A stretch of DNA of 64,000 bases from Cornus controversa (Eukaryota > Streptophyta > Magnoliopsida > Cornales > Cornaceae), in the NCBI GenBank assembly GCA_026545225.1, contig CM048850.1:24850297-24914296 (forward strand), written 5' to 3'. Made by a program: the position numbers and the translations under genes. Numbering within the stretch: the stretch's first letter is position 1; every line of letters begins with the position of its first letter. The notes under the pieces were generated by a model, which saw nothing but the letters and a program-made list of their open reading frames with translations, was not told the DNA's origin and made no database searches. This document shows, piece by piece, positions 58,879-64,000 of the stretch.

Positions 58879-58912
<34 letters not shown>

Positions 58913-60036
58913 CATGTTAAAAAATGTATGTATGTTGGCAGGTCGCGTAAGTTGGCCCGCCCATTTAATGCCCAACTCTTTTATTACCCGTTGTGATGGG
59001 TTGATAATGGATTAATTGCCCGTGTATGATCTGTCCAAAATCCGGCATTTGCCACCCGATTGACCTCGTTATATCCACTTGTGCATCCCTTTTCAGTGTG
59101 AGTGGCCTGATCCATTGCGTAGACTCAAATCGGATATCTGAGGTTGACGAGCCTTCCAAATTACAATTATGGCTTGGGACGAGCTGATTATTAGCAGAAA
59201 CCTAAATTAGGCCCGACCTTCGTTTAAATCCACTTACTGCAACACATATGTCTTCCCATTGTCAATGTGACCCAATGCCACTGCGTTATTCTCAGATTGG
59301 ACATTTGTCCCTCTGTTTGAGGTGTTCCAAATGTGAGTAGTTGTGCCCAAGGGGATTAAGGTTGGGCCTTGTTTAGGATTTTGCTCATTGTCAGCCCAAC
59401 CCAATCACCAAAATCGCGCTGCATGACGTGTTGAATGTTTTGTGATTTTTGGTTCGTGGTTAAACGATTTTTTCTGATTTTTTATATGAGCAATGCGACA
59501 CGTCTCCAATAAATATCTCGAATCTATGCGGCATGTGACATAGCGCATTATTTTAAGAAATAAAATTAAATGGTGAGTTAGTATTAGTGAAATTCCCTCA
59601 TACAAGAAGTCCCGGTAGTCTAATTGGTGAGATTTTTCCTATACACGGAGTCCCAGTGGTCTAATACACTTGCCACATAAATTCAAGATATATTTCGGGA
59701 TATTTATTTGAGATATGTAGCATTTTCCTTTTTATATAATAAGTTTCAGTAATTAGCTTTCTTAGCTTATTTTTTTTTTAGTAACTTTCAAATACCTGTA
59801 AGCTACTTTTTTTCGCTCCATGCTATGGGTCACGTCCTTGAAATCGCGCCTCATGTGTTGTCATTGTGAGTGGCCCAATCCATTACGTTATTCTCACATT
59901 GGACATCTGGTGTGTAACGAGCCTTCCATGTTAGCATTCTGGATTGGGTTGAGCGAATAATGAGCAAAATCCTAAACAAGGCCCAACCTAGTCCTTCCAT
60001 CCAAGTACTCATGTAATTTTTGTTGCATATTTACAC
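57213..60036. other. Unassigned region with inverted and simple repeats
   Basis: There is no supported gene. Near 57290-57385 a segment repeats the sequence just left of element H (51893-51979). A (GT)n(TA)n microsatellite is at 58880-58911. A ~45-bp inverted repeat has arms at 59359-59402 (AGGTTGGGCCTTGTTTAGGA) and 59945-59989 (TCCTAAACAAGGCCCAACCT), with partly direct-repeated GC-richer sequence nearby (58930-59420, 59830-60000). Confidence 0.5.
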
Positions 60037-60044
60037 ATTGTGTG

Positions 60045-60599
60045 TAGGGTGCATACAGTGCGGTTCCTTACGGTTCTTGGTGGAACAAGAATCGGAACCG
60101 TTTCTAACGGTTCCTTAATTTTGGAACCGAAACTGTTAACTTTGGTTCGGTTCCAGTTCCGGTTCCGGTTTCTCAACGGTTCTTTGTCAAATTTTTTTTT
60201 TCTTTTAAAATATTGGTAAGATACATACTTATACTTGTGCACCCCTAGTTATAACAATATATTAGAAGCTATTAATATTTATTTATATATCTTATATAAT
60301 ATAAATATATAGAACATTATAACTTAGAAAGCTAAATGTATTTATCTATATATTATATATTTTATACTTTAGATATAAATAGAACACTAGAATTTAGAAG
60401 GTATTAATATTTATTTATATATTATATATTTATATAAAACACTAGAACTTAGAATATATTATTATTCATTTATATATTATATATTACATATATATATATT
60501 TTCTAACGGTTTCGGTTCCGATTTCTTGACTTGAAATCGGAACTGGAGCCGTTCACTACCGTTCCGGTTCTGCTTCCACCGGTTCTTTGTGCACCCCTA
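60045..60599. mobile_element. Non-autonomous hAT-type MITE, 555 bp
   Basis: It starts TAGGGTGCATACAGTGCGGT, ends ACCGGTTCTTTGTGCACCCCTA, and has the perfect 8-bp duplication ATTGTGTG (60037-60044 and 60600-60607). The subterminal CGGTTCCGGTTCC-type repeats differ from those of the elements at 21578 and 30327, so it is a separate family. The interior is AT-rich without coding. Confidence 0.88.
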
Positions 60600-60801
60600 A
60601 TTGTGTGTTCTTTATCACGTACTGCTCATTCACATTCATTCAATCGACTCTAATTTCTTGAAATCATAAACCATACAAAAAATAAAAAAAAATCAACAGT
60701 ATATATTACTATCATAGAGTCCTGAAATGCCCAAAACAATACAAATTTACAAATAAATTGAATAAAGCTACAATATTGTAGTATATATGCATGAGACATG
60801 A

Positions 60802-62332
60802 TCACAGGCCAGAAATGAATGGGACACCGGTGCTAGGCAACCATGCGGAGCCAGCAATGAAGCTGCCGACGCTGAACTGCAACGCCTCCTTCGCATTTGT
60901 GATTACCCGATAACCCGGCCACTTGACTCGATTTGTAGTGGAAGAAGCTGGTCCGAAATTCATGTACTCACCAAAGTACAAAGTATCCAAAGCAAAATTA
61001 GTAGTGTCCCATGGTGACCACCCTAATGGACTCACCAAGCTATCAAGATAAGTCTTGAGGAAGACCGTCCTCGAGTATTGCTGCCATGGCCGGCCTAAGT
61101 AGGTCTTGAACGCGCTAACCACCGGCTTAAGGTCAGGCGCAGCCAGGACACGCGAGTTGTGGATGGAAATGCCGGTGTTTTGGTTTGGGTCACCCCTACC
61201 TTGAGCTGTTATGACATTGGCTTGGCCAACTAAAGGCTTCCTCACGTAGATGATGCAATTTTGGAGCACCACTGCTGCATTTCCAAAAATGAAGTCTATT
61301 GTGCCATATATGTAGCATGCTTTGTAGAATTGTCGCTGTGCGTGGACGAATAGAGTGTCTTGGTACCCTTCGAAGGAACAAGCATAGAAGACTGAGAGAT
61401 CGGAGGCTGATCGGAAAGCCACTGCTTGACCATTTTCTGGACCCGCTGTGTTGCGGAATGTAATGCCACGAGCCATGAATCCAATGCCATCAACCCCTAA
61501 TGTCATATTTAAAGAAAGCAAGTTAATTTTCAAGTTATTGGTTTTGATATATATATATGAATATATATAGCTATAAGATACTCATAGCGCGAATCAATCC
61601 AATATTTAAATATCACATATACATAACATACATATATGATATTTATATATGTATATAACTCATAATCGTAGATCAACATATTAATCCATTGACCTTTATA
61701 TAGTAACATGGTTGCTAAGAATAAGGTTTAACATGGTTGCTAGAATCAATCCAATATTTAAATATCGCATACACATAACATACATACATGATATGTATAT
61801 ACACATTTATAAAATTCATAATCGTAGATCAACATATTAATCCATTGACCTTAATATAGTAACATGGTTGCTAAGAATAAGGTTTACTTGTTTGACTAAA
61901 GCGCCCATTTCAATAATTGCCCCCATAAGTGGCTCAACAATGTATAATAAATGGAGAAAAGAAGCAAGATATCCTTAGAAATTTTTATCCTAACAAAAAA
62001 AAAAAAAATTAAGAATCTATTGATGTATACAAAACTCTAACAAAATTAATTGAAATTGTAACTATATTTTTAATAGGTTGTGACAAAAAGTCTACCCTAA
62101 ATCTTTTCTAATTACATCAACATTTTGGTTTTATTGATGTGCTAAATTTTTTTTTTACACCAATATTCATATTTTCAAATATTCGCAACTATAGAAGATC
62201 CTGTGATATTAAAAACCAAATAACTAATAATACTTATTGAACATAATAATAATAATAATAAAAATAAAATAACACATTTTTTTTTCACTACCATTCTACT
62301 TCTTCGTATTACTACATTCATGTGTGTGTGTG

Positions 62333-62388
<56 letters not shown>

Positions 62389-63275
62389 CCCTTACCAAAA
62401 GTTGCAGTGCTGTAGGTTGTGAATCCTGCTGTAGAACTCCTGCTTCCAGTGATTATGGTATATCTCAACCCATCACCAACAAGCATAATCTTATTCACAG
62501 TCCTCCCAATCAAAATATTCTCCGTATAAACCCCTCTCTTCACATATATAATATACCTCCCAGTTCCTGTCCTCTTCGCAGCTGCAGTAATCGCTTCCTG
62601 AATGGTCCGAAAATTCCCCGACCCATCCTTAGCCACAACAACATTAGCCTTAGCAGACAGTGATGTAGACTGCAAAAGCTTTCGTTCACTCCCCGAAACC
62701 CAACTGGGAAACCCCTTTTTGTAACTTTGTTCCTGCATCAAAACCCCATTAATGGCCAAGCTATTGCTTATCAACTCCGACACATTGTTGGACATAATAG
62801 GCGATATGAAGCTCGATACATTTAGCTCATGTGAGCCTGCTCGACAAGTCTCGATGCTCGTGAGGGCGGTGCTGAGCCAAGTTTGCGCATCAAAATCAGA
62901 ACAGCTCCCGTTGTTTCTTAGGCATTGTAGGGTTCGGTTTAGAGAGAGAATGGCATCACCGACGAGGTCACAGCAGTCCCTCCAGGCCGCCTTCTTTCGC
63001 TTGCTCCGGCAATGCTTTTCCAAACGCTTTGCATGGCTCTGTGAATGATGGGCTTGGTCTATGGCCACTTGTACCGCCATGGTTCTGAAGTCCGCTCGAT
63101 ATTTGGGTACTGCAAAATTGTGGTGGTGGCTATGGCTCATGAAGTGATTGCAGGGCTCAGGATGAGGGGTGGTGCTACACCAGCTACTGATGTTGTGGGG
63201 TTGATCATCTGATAGGGCTTGAGAGAAGAAGAAAGAGAAGGATATGATCAAGAATAATCCAAGCTTGGTCGCCAT
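60802..63275 (-). CDS. Pectin methylesterase with N-terminal inhibitor domain (type I)
   Basis: Two exons, 63275-62396 and 61496-60802, join in phase 1 with GTAAG donor and TTAG acceptor, giving 524 aa. The enzyme (EC 3.1.1.11) removes methyl esters from cell-wall homogalacturonan. Residues 1-22 look like a signal peptide. A PMEI-like pro-domain spans about 28-185, with a C33-X8-C42 pair and later cysteines. RKLL at 198-201 is the usual processing site between pro-domain and enzyme. The catalytic domain (about 209-520) has GVYTEN (248), QAV (Q317), GYQDTL (Q339, D340), DFIFG (D361) and LGRPW (R429, W431), so all key catalytic residues are present. One intron is common for this class. It is secreted to the wall. 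The gene appears intact; I cannot assign the exact paralogue. Confidence 0.96.
61497..62395 (-). other. Intron of the pectin methylesterase gene, with duplications and microsatellites
   Basis: This is an 899-bp intron. It holds a ~140-bp tandem duplication (61591-61730 and 61743-61886). Just inside the donor it has a CT run followed by TA repeats on the minus strand (plus-strand (TA)n at 62335-62356 and (GA)n to about 62386). Confidence 0.9.
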
Positions 63276-63357
63276 TAATGTGTCTTGGATCTCTTTTCTT
63301 TTTGTTCTTCTTTGATATGAGGTATTAATAGAATCACATCTCTTCTTAGGGTTTCCT

Positions 63358-63375
63358 TATATATATATATATAAG
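63358..63375 (-). promoter_or_regulatory. Candidate TATA box of the pectin methylesterase gene
   Basis: A TTATATATATATATATAA run lies about 83-100 bp upstream of the ATG on the minus strand, followed by an A- and G-rich leader. It is the best core-promoter candidate. Confidence 0.55.
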
Positions 63376-64000
63376 AAAATGGACTTAGACGTACAGTTGT
63401 CTTGTTTGAAATGTGAGGTATATTATAACAGTACTTAAGTACTTCTCTGCAAAGATATGAAGTAGTTGATAATCAACCATTGTGTTTACTTTATGTTTAA
63501 ATGATGATATCATGATATCATTTGTTACGTGAAGAGGAGTTAATGCAAATCTTATATATATATATATATATATATATATAGATTTATATGGGTATATTCT
63601 TGCTCGACTCTTTTTTTTTTTTTTTTTTATGAAATTTACAAAAGAGTACTAAATTATAGAATACCTGGTTCCATATTTTTAATACCATAATTACCTTTTT
63701 TTATTTATTTATGAAATCAGAACTTTTGAATTCTATCTCAAGTATTTTTCTCTCGTATTGAAATTACTATATATATATTTTATAATAATTAAAAATAAAT
63801 TTAATCACATAATAATATAATTTCTAAAAGTTTTCTTCTTAAATTAAACATCTTTCCTTACTTGCTTATTGAATTATACGACAAAGTTTCTATTTAAGTA
63901 AAATTAGGTTTTCCTCACCCTTAAAAAAAAATTAGATTTTTCTTTGATTTTCAATTCAATTAAATATTATTATGCATTGTAAAGATTGATTTTATTCATT
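63376..64000. other. AT-rich upstream region of the pectin methylesterase gene
   Basis: It contains a (TA)n run at 63554-63580, a T run at 63611-63629 and no ORF. Part of it is probably promoter; I recognise no specific binding sites. Confidence 0.5.

Noticed and set aside
59587..59670. tRNA-like phrases (AGTCCCGGTAGTCTAATTGG)
   Set aside because: No cloverleaf can be formed and the A and B boxes are absent.

Overview
This is a window of flowering-plant nuclear DNA, most likely a dicot. It is AT-rich, dominated by plant-type retrotransposons, and carries one intron-containing plant cell-wall gene and one nuclear tRNA gene. The only clearly intact host genes I can support are a type-I pectin methylesterase (60802-63275, minus strand, two exons) and a tRNA-Arg(CCT) (20740-20812). 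Almost everything else is transposable-element sequence, much of it nested. Boundaries were set by eye from terminal motifs and target-site duplications (TSDs).

Layout. 778-17023: a decayed plant L1-type LINE on the minus strand. It is split by a young, internally deleted Athila-like LTR element (A, 6280-15965, TSD CAACT) that keeps gag, protease and an env-like ORF but has lost reverse transcriptase, RNase H and the integrase core. 17-20.7 kb: AT-rich DNA with two inverted-repeat MITE-like elements. 20.7-26.3 kb: the tRNA, a tandem duplication carrying a 1.6 kb hAT-type element with 8-bp TSD, a minisatellite, a partial LTR and a Stowaway-like MITE. 26278-28863: a solo LTR (TSD ATTAT). 29951-45558: a nest. 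A Tat-type element (F) holds an Athila-like element (D), which holds a roughly 2.1 kb LTR (C). C in turn holds a hAT MITE (TSD CCCTAGAT), a solo LTR (TSD GTATA) and a non-coding LTR element (B, TSD AAGGG). 45559-47404: part of another LTR. 47.4-52 kb: unassigned DNA with a 1.0-1.5 kb direct duplication. 51980-57207: a Ty1-copia element with intact LTRs but broken ORFs. 57.2-60.6 kb: unassigned DNA and a third hAT-type MITE. 60.8-64 kb: the pectin methylesterase gene and its upstream DNA.

The most unusual pattern is that clusters of short palindromes occur in at least five different LTR families here, each with its own sequence version (for example TTTCGATTGATCGAAA, CTTCGATTAATCGAAG, TTTCGGTCGACCGAAA, TTTACGATCCATCGTAAA). 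In element A the same cluster occurs both in the LTR upstream of the TATA-like run and again inside the element, directly upstream of a candidate promoter, intron and the env-like ORF. This suggests a duplicated promoter/enhancer module that drives a separate spliced transcript.
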